Positions 1 to 6,204 of a stretch of 7,576 nt of DNA are shown here, piece after piece; position 1 is the stretch's first letter, and the number at the start of each line of letters is the position of its first letter. Under the pieces are notes generated by a model that was not told the DNA's origin, made no database searches, and worked only from the letters and a program-made list of their open reading frames with translations. A program made the translations under genes and the position numbers. This stretch comes from Aquificaceae bacterium (GTDB lineage: Bacteria > Aquificota > Aquificia > Aquificales > Aquificaceae): assembly GCA_025057245.1 (NCBI GenBank), contig JANWYC010000044.1:1-7576 (forward strand). Direction: 5' to 3'.

Positions 1-426
1 CAAGACCCTGAGAAGGACATATACATGTACATAAACTCACCCGGTGGGTCAGTAACCGCTGGCATGGCAATATACGACACCATGCAATACATAAAGCCTG
101 ACGTGGTTACCATATGCCTTGGTCAGGCGGCTTCCATGGGTGCGGTTCTTCTCTCCGCCGGTGCAAAGGGTAAAAGGTATGCCTTACCCAACTCAAGAAT
201 CATGATACATCAACCCCTTGGTGGTATATCTGGACAGGCAACGGACATCATCATACACGCAGAGGAGATAAGAATGATAAGACACATGCTAAACGAGATA
301 CTTTCCAAACACACGGGACAGCCCTTTGAGAAGGTTGAAAGAGACGTGGAGAGGGACTACTTTATGTCAGCACAAGAAGCTATGGAATACGGTATAGTAG
401 ATAAAGTAATAGAGAAAAGGGTTTAA
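1..426 (+). CDS. clpP: ATP-dependent Clp protease proteolytic subunit ClpP (5' partial)
   Basis: This is the serine peptidase of the cytoplasmic ClpXP/ClpAP protease; it forms a double heptameric ring that degrades substrates fed in by an AAA+ unfoldase. The frame is open from the first base of the window, so the gene starts upstream. About 141 residues are visible of a family length near 200, and the N-terminal axial-loop region is missing. The complete catalytic triad is visible: Ser in GQAASMGA (codon 133-135), His in IMIHQP (208-210) and Asp in ERDYFMSA (355-357). The oxyanion-loop motif SPGGSV lies at about 37-54. The internal ATG at 25 is not the start, because conserved ClpP sequence ([12 protein letters not shown]) runs through it. 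The stop is one base before clpX, giving the common clpP-clpX pair. The product assignment is secure; only the 5' end is unknown. Confidence 0.97.
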   Translation, partial: QDPEKDIYMYINSPGGSVTAGMAIYDTMQYIKPDVVTICLGQAASMGAVLLSAGAKGKRYALPNSRIMIHQPLGGISGQATDIIIHAEEIRMIRHMLNEILSKHTGQPFEKVERDVERDYFMSAQEAMEYGIVDKVIEKRV

Positions 427-427
427 C

Positions 428-1666
428 ATGGCAAGGAAAAGATACGAAAGGCACTGCTCTTTTTGTGGAAGGTCTCAAAGCGAAGTGTTTATTCTCATAT
501 CAGGACCTAACGATACTTTCATATGCGATAGGTGTGTGGAAGCCTGCAACAACGTGATAAGGGAGCAAAGGAAGGAGCTCAGCAAACGCGTAGCCAAAGA
601 GTTGCCAACACCCGAAGGGATTAAGAAGAGTCTTGACCAGTACGTCATAGGGCAGGAAAGGGCGAAGAAGGTTTTATCCGTAGCGGTTTACAACCACTAC
701 AAGAGGATAAGGGCTAAGGACATGGGTTTGAAGTTTGAAGATGTGGAAGTGGAAAAAAGCAACATACTTCTGATAGGACCTACTGGTTCTGGTAAAACCC
801 TTCTCGCTAAAACCCTTGCCAGAATACTCGATGTGCCCTTTGCTATATCTGATGCCACCACGCTGACGGAGGCTGGTTACGTAGGTGAGGACGTGGAGAA
901 CGTGTTGGTAAGGCTGTTGCAGAATTGCGGTTATGACGTGGAGCTGGCACATAAGGGCATAGTATACATAGACGAGATAGACAAAATAGCCAAAAAGTCA
1001 GGCATAAACCCTTCCATAACGCGGGATGTGTCTGGTGAAGGCGTTCAGCAAGCACTCTTGAAGATAATAGAAGGAACCGTATCCAACGTGCCACCACAGG
1101 GCGGTAGGAAGCATCCCCATCAGGAGTTTATTCAGGTTGATACCACTGACATACTTTTCATATGCGGTGGTGCTTTTGTTGGGCTTGAGGACATCGTAAA
1201 GCGCAGGCTCGGCAAGTCTGTAGTAGGTTTTGAGGCGGAGATAAAGAAGTTTGAATCGGGCGAGAACCCCCTTCACTTTGTGGAAGTGGACGACCTTATC
1301 CACTTTGGTCTTATACCAGAGTTTGTGGGAAGGTTGCCAGTAATAGCGGTTCTTGACGAGCTTACGGAAGAGGAGCTTGTCAGGGTTTTGGTAGAGCCGA
1401 AGAATTCCATAGTAAAGCAGTATGAAAAGCTCTTGGAGATGGAAGGCGTGGAACTGGAGTTTGAGCAAGAAGCGCTGGTGGAGATAGCACGGGAGTCTTT
1501 GAGAAGAAAGACGGGCGCAAGAGGTCTTAGGGCTATAATGGAGGAGCTTATGCTGGATGTGATGTTTGAAATACCTTCAAGGAAGGATGTGAAAAAGGTG
1601 GTTATAACTCAGAAAACGGTAAAGGAAAGGCTAAAGCCCTATTACGTTATGAAGGAGGCTGTGTAA
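428..1666 (+). CDS. clpX: ATP-dependent Clp protease ATP-binding subunit ClpX
   Basis: ClpX is the hexameric AAA+ unfoldase that recognises, unfolds and threads proteins into ClpP in the cytoplasm. The 412 residues match the usual length. The N-terminal zinc-binding domain has C10, C13, C33 and C36. Next come Walker A GPTGSGKT (117-124), the pore-1 loop GYVG (150-153), Walker B VYIDEID (179-185), the pore RKH loop (227-229), the arginine finger in PEFVGR (R302) and sensor-2 GAR (363-365). The ClpP-docking tripeptide is VGF (266-268), where many ClpX proteins have IGF or LGF. The ATG at 428 is one base after the clpP stop, with AAGGG at 417-421 as ribosome binding site inside the end of clpP, so the two are probably co-transcribed. 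All motifs are intact and I see no reason to doubt function. Confidence 0.98.
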   Translation: MARKRYERHCSFCGRSQSEVFILISGPNDTFICDRCVEACNNVIREQRKELSKRVAKELPTPEGIKKSLDQYVIGQERAKKVLSVAVYNHYKRIRAKDMGLKFEDVEVEKSNILLIGPTGSGKTLLAKTLARILDVPFAISDATTLTEAGYVGEDVENVLVRLLQNCGYDVELAHKGIVYIDEIDKIAKKSGINPSITRDVSGEGVQQALLKIIEGTVSNVPPQGGRKHPHQEFIQVDTTDILFICGGAFVGLEDIVKRRLGKSVVGFEAEIKKFESGENPLHFVEVDDLIHFGLIPEFVGRLPVIAVLDELTEEELVRVLVEPKNSIVKQYEKLLEMEGVELEFEQEALVEIARESLRRKTGARGLRAIMEELMLDVMFEIPSRKDVKKVVITQKTVKERLKPYYVMKEAV

Positions 1667-1672
1667 AAGCGG

Positions 1673-1681
1673 TGGTATGAT
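1673..1681 (+). promoter_or_regulatory. Possible extended -10 promoter before the Skp-like gene
   Basis: The 35-base gap after clpX contains TGGTATGAT: a TATGAT hexamer (1676-1681) preceded by TG one base upstream, the layout of an extended -10 element for the housekeeping sigma factor. No -35 hexamer is seen at 17-base spacing, where the sequence (1653-1658) is AGGAGG, but extended -10 promoters can do without one. The start of transcription would fall near 1688, leaving a leader of only about 14 bases that keeps the core ribosome binding site. This is a single short match, and read-through from clpX remains possible. Confidence 0.3.
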
Positions 1682-1685
1682 TTTA

Positions 1686-1694
1686 GAGGGAGGA
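1686..1694 (+). promoter_or_regulatory. Strong ribosome binding site of the Skp-like gene
   Basis: GAGGGAGGA contains the anti-16S core GGAGG (1689-1693), eight bases before the ATG at 1702. It is the best Shine-Dalgarno match in the window and fixes the start, which also begins a clean signal peptide. It fits this being a newly initiated gene rather than one coupled to clpX. Confidence 0.75.
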
Positions 1695-1701
1695 TAGAGC
1701 C

Positions 1702-2187
1702 ATGAAGAACACTTTTTTAGCCTTGCTGGTTGCCATGTCTGTGAGCTTTGCTCAGCAAAAACTCTCCTGCATAGATGCGGGAGTCATACTCTCCGAGTCC
1801 CGGTTTGTTAAAGGGAAGGAAAACGAGCTAAGAGCAAAGGCGGAGGAGTATCAAAAAAGACTTGACCAGATAAACAAGAGGCTTGAGGAGTTGAAAAAAC
1901 AGATAGAAAGTAGAGCCATATCTCAAACCACCAGAGAGCAAAGGATAAAGGAATACCAGAAGTTAGAGGCGGAGGGTATGGAGCTTCAGCAAAGGGCGAA
2001 CAGAGAGCTCTCCGAGACGCGAAGTAAGATGGAAGAGGAGATAATAAACACCGTCAGAAGTATTGCGGAGGACATAGCTAAAAGGCAAGGATACGTAGGC
2101 GTTCTTGACTGCGCCGCTTTCATATACAAAATCCCTGAACTGGACATAACCAGAGAAGTGCTTCAAAGGCTTGATGGACAGAAATGA
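1702..2187 (+). CDS. Skp/OmpH-family periplasmic chaperone
   Basis: The Skp/OmpH family are periplasmic trimers that hold unfolded outer-membrane proteins between long coiled-coil arms. The protein has 161 residues, close to the usual length. It begins with a short signal peptide: K2, a hydrophobic stretch 5-16, and probable cleavage after SFA (A17). The mature protein opens with a short strand (KLSCIDAGVIL), followed by a charged alpha-helical coiled-coil region at roughly 38-120, rich in Glu, Lys, Arg and Gln. It ends with the family's closing element (VGVLDCAAFIYK, then LDITREVLQRL). It lies directly upstream of lpxD, as skp does in many Gram-negative bacteria, and shares ATGA with it (2184-2187). 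Two cysteines, C23 and C137, sit in the two segments expected to form the beta body. The family call is good; the exact client range is unknown, so no symbol is given. Confidence 0.88.
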   Translation: MKNTFLALLVAMSVSFAQQKLSCIDAGVILSESRFVKGKENELRAKAEEYQKRLDQINKRLEELKKQIESRAISQTTREQRIKEYQKLEAEGMELQQRANRELSETRSKMEEEIINTVRSIAEDIAKRQGYVGVLDCAAFIYKIPELDITREVLQRLDGQK

Positions 2188-3176
2188 AGCTGAAAGAGCT
2201 CTCTGAGCTTGTGCAGGGTGAGCTTTATGGGGATGGTGACCTGGAATTTAACCGCATATCCACGCCACAGAACCCGAAGGACAAGACGGTGGTATTCTGT
2301 CAAAGAGCGGAGGATGTGGAGAGGTTGAAAGGTCTTGAGGTTTTTCCCGTGGTCTCTCAGACGGTAGACTTTCCCAATTACATAAAGGTTAAAGAAGTTA
2401 GGCTCGCTCTTGCCAAGTTTCTCGCCCATGCTTACCCTGAAGAGCATCCTTCTGGCATATCTCCCAAGGCTTATATGGAAGAGGGAGTAAGTCTGGGCAA
2501 GGACGTCTACGTGGGTCCTTTCGTTTACTTGGGTAAGGATGTGGTGCTTGAGGATGGTGTTAAGGTGTATCCTTTTTGCTACATAGGTGATGGGGTGCGC
2601 ATAGGAAAGGGTAGCGTGCTTTTCAGCGGTGTTCATGTATACCCCGGTTGTGTAATAGGTCAGGGCGTGAGAATTCATAGCGGTTCGGTTATAGGCGCGG
2701 ACGGCTTTGGTTACTACATAGGCTCTGAGGGCATATTTAAACTGAACCACATAGGTAAGGTGGTGGTTGAAGACTTCGTGGAGATAGGTGCTAACACTTG
2801 CATAGACAGAGCTCTTATAGAAGAGACAAAAATAGGTAAAAACACAAAGATAGACAATCTGGTTCAGATAGGTCATAACTGCATTGTGGGAGAGTTTAAC
2901 GTAATAGCAGGTCAGTCAGGTCTCGGGGGTAGTGTGAAAACTGGTAAAAACGTGGTGCTGGCTGGTCAGGTGGCGGTAGCAGACCATGTGAGCCTTGGTG
3001 ACAACGTGGTGGTATCTGGCAAGGCTGGTGTAAGCAAAAACCTTGAGAGTGGAGGGGTTTACGGCGGAGGTATTCCTGCCATGGAGTGGTCAAAGTGGAA
3101 AAGACTTTATGCATACATTTTAAAACTTCCTGAGCTGTTCAAGGAGAGAAAGCATGAGGATAAGGATAGCACATAG
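2184..3176 (+). CDS. lpxD: UDP-3-O-acylglucosamine N-acyltransferase LpxD
   Basis: LpxD transfers a 3-hydroxyacyl chain from acyl carrier protein to the 2-amino group of UDP-3-O-acylglucosamine, the third step of lipid A synthesis, in the cytoplasm. The 330 residues are near the family norm (341 in E. coli). An N-terminal uridine-binding domain (about 1-90) is followed by a left-handed beta-helix of hexapeptide repeats (about 90-290), seen as recurring I-G/V-x-G hexads. The C-terminal helical tail (RLYAYILKLPELFKE) is typical. H231 in QIGHN matches the catalytic His239 of E. coli LpxD, and H268 in ADHVSLG matches the second conserved histidine. GADGFGYY (171-178) is another family signature. 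The ATG is in the stop of the Skp-like gene (ATGA), and the leader has only a weak purine run, so translation probably depends on the upstream gene. The presence of LpxD implies a lipid A outer membrane. Confidence 0.96.
   Translation: MKLKELSELVQGELYGDGDLEFNRISTPQNPKDKTVVFCQRAEDVERLKGLEVFPVVSQTVDFPNYIKVKEVRLALAKFLAHAYPEEHPSGISPKAYMEEGVSLGKDVYVGPFVYLGKDVVLEDGVKVYPFCYIGDGVRIGKGSVLFSGVHVYPGCVIGQGVRIHSGSVIGADGFGYYIGSEGIFKLNHIGKVVVEDFVEIGANTCIDRALIEETKIGKNTKIDNLVQIGHNCIVGEFNVIAGQSGLGGSVKTGKNVVLAGQVAVADHVSLGDNVVVSGKAGVSKNLESGGVYGGGIPAMEWSKWKRLYAYILKLPELFKERKHEDKDST
3141..3146 (+). promoter_or_regulatory. Ribosome binding site of mqnD inside lpxD
   Basis: AAGGAG lies seven bases before the ATG at 3154 and within the last codons of lpxD. 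It supports a start that overlaps lpxD by 23 bases rather than a start after the lpxD stop, which would remove the conserved N-terminal motif HSPDSDD. Confidence 0.75.
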
Positions 3177-3999
3177 CCCAGACTCTGACGACGCTTTTAT
3201 GTTTTATGCCCTGACCGCAGGAAAGGTTCAAACGGAGCACTTCCAGATAGAGCATGTGCTGGCGGACATAGAGACCTTAAACAGGGAGGCGTTAAAGGGA
3301 GCTTACGAGGTCTCCGCCCTTTCCTTCCACGCCTATCCCTACGTGGCGGACAAATACCTTGTGCTACCCAGTGGTGGCAGCGTGGGTGATGGTTACGGAC
3401 CTTTGGTCGTTTCAAGGGAGAGTCTGAAAACTTTAAAGGGTAAAAGGGTTGCGGTGCCCGGCAGGCTTACCACAGCTTACCTTACGCTAAAACTCTACGA
3501 GCCAGACTTTGAAGAGGTGGTTGTTCCCTTTGACAAGGTGCTTTATGCGGTGCGAGAGGGCACGGTGGATGCGGGGCTTGTCATACACGAGGGACAGTTA
3601 AGCTATGCGGATATGGGTCTGGAAAAGGTGGTGGACTTGGGTCTTTGGTGGAAGGAGAAAACAGAACTTCCCTTACCACTTGGCTGTAATGTTATAAGAA
3701 GGGACCTGGGATGGGAGAACATAAAAAAGTTTGAGGTTCTTATGAGAGAGAGTATAGAATATGCCCTAAAGCACAAGGAGGAAGCTTTGAGCTTTGCCAG
3801 AGAGTATGCCAGAGACATAAAGGAAGACCAAGAAAGAACCGAGAGGTTCGTGAGCATGTATGTAAACCAGAGGACTCTTGACTACGGAGAGGATGGAAGG
3901 CAAGCGGTAAAAGTTTTGCTACAGATGGGCGTGGAAAGGGGTATAATTAAAGCTAACATGCCCAGCGTTATGTTTAGCGATGAGGTGGAAAGCCTATGA
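3154..3999 (+). CDS. mqnD: 1,4-dihydroxy-6-naphthoate synthase MqnD (futalosine pathway)
   Basis: MqnD converts cyclic de-hypoxanthine futalosine to 1,4-dihydroxy-6-naphthoate, giving the naphthoquinone ring of menaquinone-type quinones in the cytoplasm. The 281 residues and periplasmic-binding-protein-like fold fit the family. Residues that I recall as lining the Thermus thermophilus active site fall at the same numbers: S57 in SALSFHAY, T107 in LTTAYL and the proposed catalytic H145 in VIHEG. Other shared blocks are DIETLN, SGGSVGDGYGPLVV, GKRVAVPG and VDLGLWW..LPLPLG. The N-terminal motif is SPDSDDAF (8-15), not SPCPNDTF as in Thermus; the acidic form resembles Campylobacterota-type MqnD as I remember it. 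The gene overlaps lpxD by 23 bases and nuoE by ATGA. A related MqnA-like dehydratase is the main alternative, but the DIETLN and PLPLG blocks favour MqnD. Confidence 0.93.
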   Translation: MRIRIAHSPDSDDAFMFYALTAGKVQTEHFQIEHVLADIETLNREALKGAYEVSALSFHAYPYVADKYLVLPSGGSVGDGYGPLVVSRESLKTLKGKRVAVPGRLTTAYLTLKLYEPDFEEVVVPFDKVLYAVREGTVDAGLVIHEGQLSYADMGLEKVVDLGLWWKEKTELPLPLGCNVIRRDLGWENIKKFEVLMRESIEYALKHKEEALSFAREYARDIKEDQERTERFVSMYVNQRTLDYGEDGRQAVKVLLQMGVERGIIKANMPSVMFSDEVESL

Positions 4000-4466
4000 C
4001 TGCGCTACCACAGGAGCTCTATAAAAGGCTCAAAGAGCACGTGGATTACTTCCCGAGGAAAGAGCAAGCCATACTTATGTGTCTTCATGAGGTTCAGGAC
4101 TACTACGGGCATATTCCAAACTTCGCCCTTGTGGCGGTTGCAGACATGCTGGGCTTACCCTTAAGCCACGTGGAGAGCGTGGTTTCCTTCTATGACATGT
4201 TTGACAGGGGAACGCCCGCAAGGCACAGAATAAGGGTATGCGTCAGCGTAGTCTGTAATCTTATGAAGTCTCACGAGCTACTCAAGGCTATAAGGGAGCT
4301 CTTGGGTGTTTCCCCCGGAGAGGTGACCCCTGACGGTAGGTTTAAGGTTATAGGCGTGCAGTGTATAGGTGCATGCTCTGAAGCCCCCTGTTTTATGGTA
4401 GACCAAGACACATACAAGTTTGAATCAAAGGAGAGGTTGTATGAGGTCCTATCCCGTTACACCTAA
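3996..4466 (+). CDS. nuoE: NADH-quinone oxidoreductase subunit E (NuoE, 24 kDa 2Fe-2S)
   Basis: NuoE is a peripheral complex I subunit that pairs with NuoF and carries the off-path 2Fe-2S cluster N1a. The 156 residues are typical. An N-terminal helical domain (about 5-70, with SFYDMF at 64-69) precedes a thioredoxin-like domain (about 78-156). The four cluster ligands are C82 and C87 in RVCVSVVCN, then C123 and C127 in VQCIGACSEAP. A further cysteine, C132, lies just after the cluster loop (APCFMV), where other residues are common. The ATG overlaps the mqnD stop (ATGA, 3996-3999), with GAGGTG at 3982-3987 as ribosome binding site. The C-terminal coding sequence also contains the ribosome binding site and first 26 bases of nuoF, consistent with equal production of the two partners. 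Confidence 0.96.
   Translation: MTALPQELYKRLKEHVDYFPRKEQAILMCLHEVQDYYGHIPNFALVAVADMLGLPLSHVESVVSFYDMFDRGTPARHRIRVCVSVVCNLMKSHELLKAIRELLGVSPGEVTPDGRFKVIGVQCIGACSEAPCFMVDQDTYKFESKERLYEVLSRYT
4429..4433 (+). promoter_or_regulatory. Ribosome binding site that fixes the nuoF start at ATG 4441
   Basis: AGGAG, within AAAGGAGAGG, lies seven bases before ATG 4441 and inside the end of nuoE. A start at TTG 4420 would lie upstream of this site and add seven residues not found in the Aquifex protein as I recall it. The site therefore decides the start. Confidence 0.85.
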
Positions 4467-5721
4467 CATATACGCTGAGACAACCCTTAACTTGCTTTTA
4501 AAAAGGGCAAAAAAGCCAAAAGTTCACACCATAGAGGAGTACATTAGTGAAGGTGGTTATCAATCTTTAGAGAAGGCGCTTAGTATGAAACCCGAGGAGA
4601 TAATAGACTGGGTAGACAAGAGCCAGCTGAGGGGTCGTGGGGGTGCAGGCTTTCCTACGGGTCGTAAGTGGAAGTTTGCGGTTCAGAACCCTGCACCCAG
4701 ATACCTAATATGCAACGCGGACGAGTCTGAACCGGGCACTTTCAAAGACCGCATACTTATGGAAAGGGACCCGCATCTTTTAATAGAGGGCATGATAATC
4801 TCCGCTTACGCAATAGGAGCGCATCAGGCTTTTATATACATAAGGGGTGAATATCCCGCCGGCTACTACACACTCAAAAACGCCATAGAAGAGGCAAAAG
4901 CAAAAGGCTTTCTTGGAAAGAACATACTTAATTCGGGCTTTGACCTTGATATATACGTGGTAAGGGGTGCGGGCGCATACATATGCGGTGAAGAGAGCGC
5001 TCTTATCGAATCCCTTGAGGGTAAGAGAGGCTTCCCTAGGATAAAACCACCCTTCCCAGTGCATTACGGTCTTTTTGGCAGACCTACGGTGGTGAACAAC
5101 GTGGAAACTCTCTGCAACATACCCCTTATAGTGGGTATGGGTTGGGAAGAATACAAGTATATAGGACCCAGCGACTACCCCGGACCCAAGCTGTTTCCCG
5201 TCAGCGGTAAGGTAAAAAAGCCCGGCGTTTACGAGTTACCCATGAACACCACGCTAAGAGAGGTCATCTTCAAGTATGCGGGAGGAACCATTGGAAACAA
5301 AAAGATAAAGGCGGTTTTCTCTGGAGCTCTTGACTGCTTCTCTGCGGAGGAGCTGGACACACCCATGGACTACTCACCCTTTGGTTTTGGTGGAACTGGC
5401 ACGGTCATAGTGCTTACGGAGGAGGATGACATAGTGCAGGCGTGTATGTGGGTGGCGGAGTTCTACGCACACGAGAGTTGTGGTCAATGCACTCCGTGCA
5501 GGGTTGGAACTTACGAGCAAGCAAACCTTTTGGAGAAGGTGCTTCACTACGAAGCGGAGGAAAAGGACTGGGAAGGTCTTGATTTTGTAAACTCTCACAT
5601 ACAGCCCACTTCCATATGCGGTCTTGGCGCAGTGGCGGGAAGGCTCATCCGTCAGGCTATGAAAAAGTTCCCCGAGGATTGGGAGAGATATAGAAGTAAA
5701 GTAAAGGCTGGAGTGAGCTAA
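4441..5721 (+). CDS. nuoF: NADH-quinone oxidoreductase subunit F (NuoF, NADH- and FMN-binding)
   Basis: NuoF takes electrons from NADH onto FMN and passes them to the 4Fe-4S cluster N3 at the tip of complex I, on the cytoplasmic side. With the start at ATG 4441 it has 426 residues, which I recall as the length of Aquifex aeolicus NuoF; the N-terminus MRSYP also matches from memory. The FMN/NADH site shows GRGGAGFPTG (65-74), NADESEPGT (92-100) and RGAGAYICGEE (175-185). An SLBB-type domain follows (about 240-320, with KKPGVYELP). The N3 ligands are C347, C350 and C353 in ESCGQCTPCRVG and C393 in SICGLGAVAG. E95-S96 is the pair whose peptide flip was described in Aquifex NuoEF crystal structures. 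The gene overlaps nuoE by 26 bases. nuoG does not follow; a small membrane protein does. Confidence 0.97.
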   Translation: MRSYPVTPNIYAETTLNLLLKRAKKPKVHTIEEYISEGGYQSLEKALSMKPEEIIDWVDKSQLRGRGGAGFPTGRKWKFAVQNPAPRYLICNADESEPGTFKDRILMERDPHLLIEGMIISAYAIGAHQAFIYIRGEYPAGYYTLKNAIEEAKAKGFLGKNILNSGFDLDIYVVRGAGAYICGEESALIESLEGKRGFPRIKPPFPVHYGLFGRPTVVNNVETLCNIPLIVGMGWEEYKYIGPSDYPGPKLFPVSGKVKKPGVYELPMNTTLREVIFKYAGGTIGNKKIKAVFSGALDCFSAEELDTPMDYSPFGFGGTGTVIVLTEEDDIVQACMWVAEFYAHESCGQCTPCRVGTYEQANLLEKVLHYEAEEKDWEGLDFVNSHIQPTSICGLGAVAGRLIRQAMKKFPEDWERYRSKVKAGVS

Positions 5722-5723
5722 AC

Positions 5724-6152
5724 ATGGAGCTGTTAAAAGTCCACCCACCCTTCGTGCACTTTGCCATAGGCTTATCATTCGCCTTACTGGTTCTTGAACT
5801 ATACTACAGGTTCACGGGCAAACAGCCAGACAGGCTTCATCTGATTTTTACCTTACTTTCCAGCCTGTTTATCGTGGGAGCTGCGGCCAGCGGTTATGTG
5901 GCTTACGAGTCTCAGGAAGAGAAACTTCACAAAATACAAATATTTGAAGTTCACGAGAGCCTTGGTATGTTTCTGGGTGCTTACGGTGTCGTGCTTCTGG
6001 CAGTGAGGTTAGGCTTTGAAAGGTTAGGATTTTTGAGGAAGATTTTCACTTTCATGGTTTTGTTTGGCTTTCTTGCAGTTCTTTTCCAGGGCAGTCTTGG
6101 TGGTTCTGTGGTTTACGACCACATGGTAAAACCTTGGTTGGAACAGCCTTGA
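5724..6152 (+). CDS. DUF2231-type four-helix membrane protein, function unknown
   Basis: This 142-residue protein has four probable membrane helices, at about 9-28, 40-60, 80-98 and 104-124, and no signal peptide or catalytic motif I recognise. The N-terminal HPPFVHFAIGL (7-17) and the C-terminal GSLGGSVVYDH (123-133) match the pattern I associate with DUF2231, a family of uncharacterised bacterial membrane proteins. Histidines H7, H12, H39, H69, H77 and H133 are notable; H77 is at the start of helix 3 in EVHESLG and H12 is in helix 1, so heme or metal binding is conceivable but not shown. The ATG lies two bases after the nuoF stop, with GGAG at 5710-5713, so it is very probably expressed with nuoEF. 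That position hints at respiration, but this is inference from context only. Confidence 0.75.
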   Translation: MELLKVHPPFVHFAIGLSFALLVLELYYRFTGKQPDRLHLIFTLLSSLFIVGAAASGYVAYESQEEKLHKIQIFEVHESLGMFLGAYGVVLLAVRLGFERLGFLRKIFTFMVLFGFLAVLFQGSLGGSVVYDHMVKPWLEQP

Positions 6153-6154
6153 GA

Positions 6155-6173
6155 GTGCGCTTACAGTAAGCAC
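6155..6173. other. Imperfect hairpin between convergent genes
   Basis: GTG, a two-base bulge and CTTA pair with TAAGCAC across a CAG loop, just after the DUF2231 gene stop and in the 52-base gap before the mnmG stop. The structure would form in transcripts from either strand. Neither side is followed by a run of U, so it is a poor intrinsic terminator. It might mark or protect 3' ends, or be chance. The rest of the gap (6174-6204) shows nothing I can name. Confidence 0.25.
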
Positions 6174-6204
6174 GAGTCAGCAACGGGATAGTTTGTAGTG
6201 GTTT

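Noticed and set aside
25..426. clpP as a short complete gene starting at ATG 25
   Set aside because: Conserved ClpP sequence reads straight through from base 1 and about 60 N-terminal residues are missing, so this ATG is internal.
998..1468. 156-residue open frame on the minus strand opposite clpX
   Set aside because: ClpX motifs are complete across this stretch, and the antisense product shows no domain, signal or operon context.
2163..2876. 237-residue open frame on the minus strand opposite lpxD
   Set aside because: LpxD on the other strand is certain. The antisense frame has no recognisable motif or family, and it follows the codon pattern of the hexapeptide repeats, so it is a shadow.
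2460..3060. Possible DNA tandem repeat from recurring ATAGGT-like hexads
   Set aside because: The recurrence comes from Ile-Gly codons of the LpxD beta-helix; the DNA between them differs and no exact tandem unit exists.
6155..6173. Hairpin as a Rho-independent terminator
   Set aside because: The stem is interrupted by a two-base bulge, the loop is only three bases, and no U-run follows in either direction.
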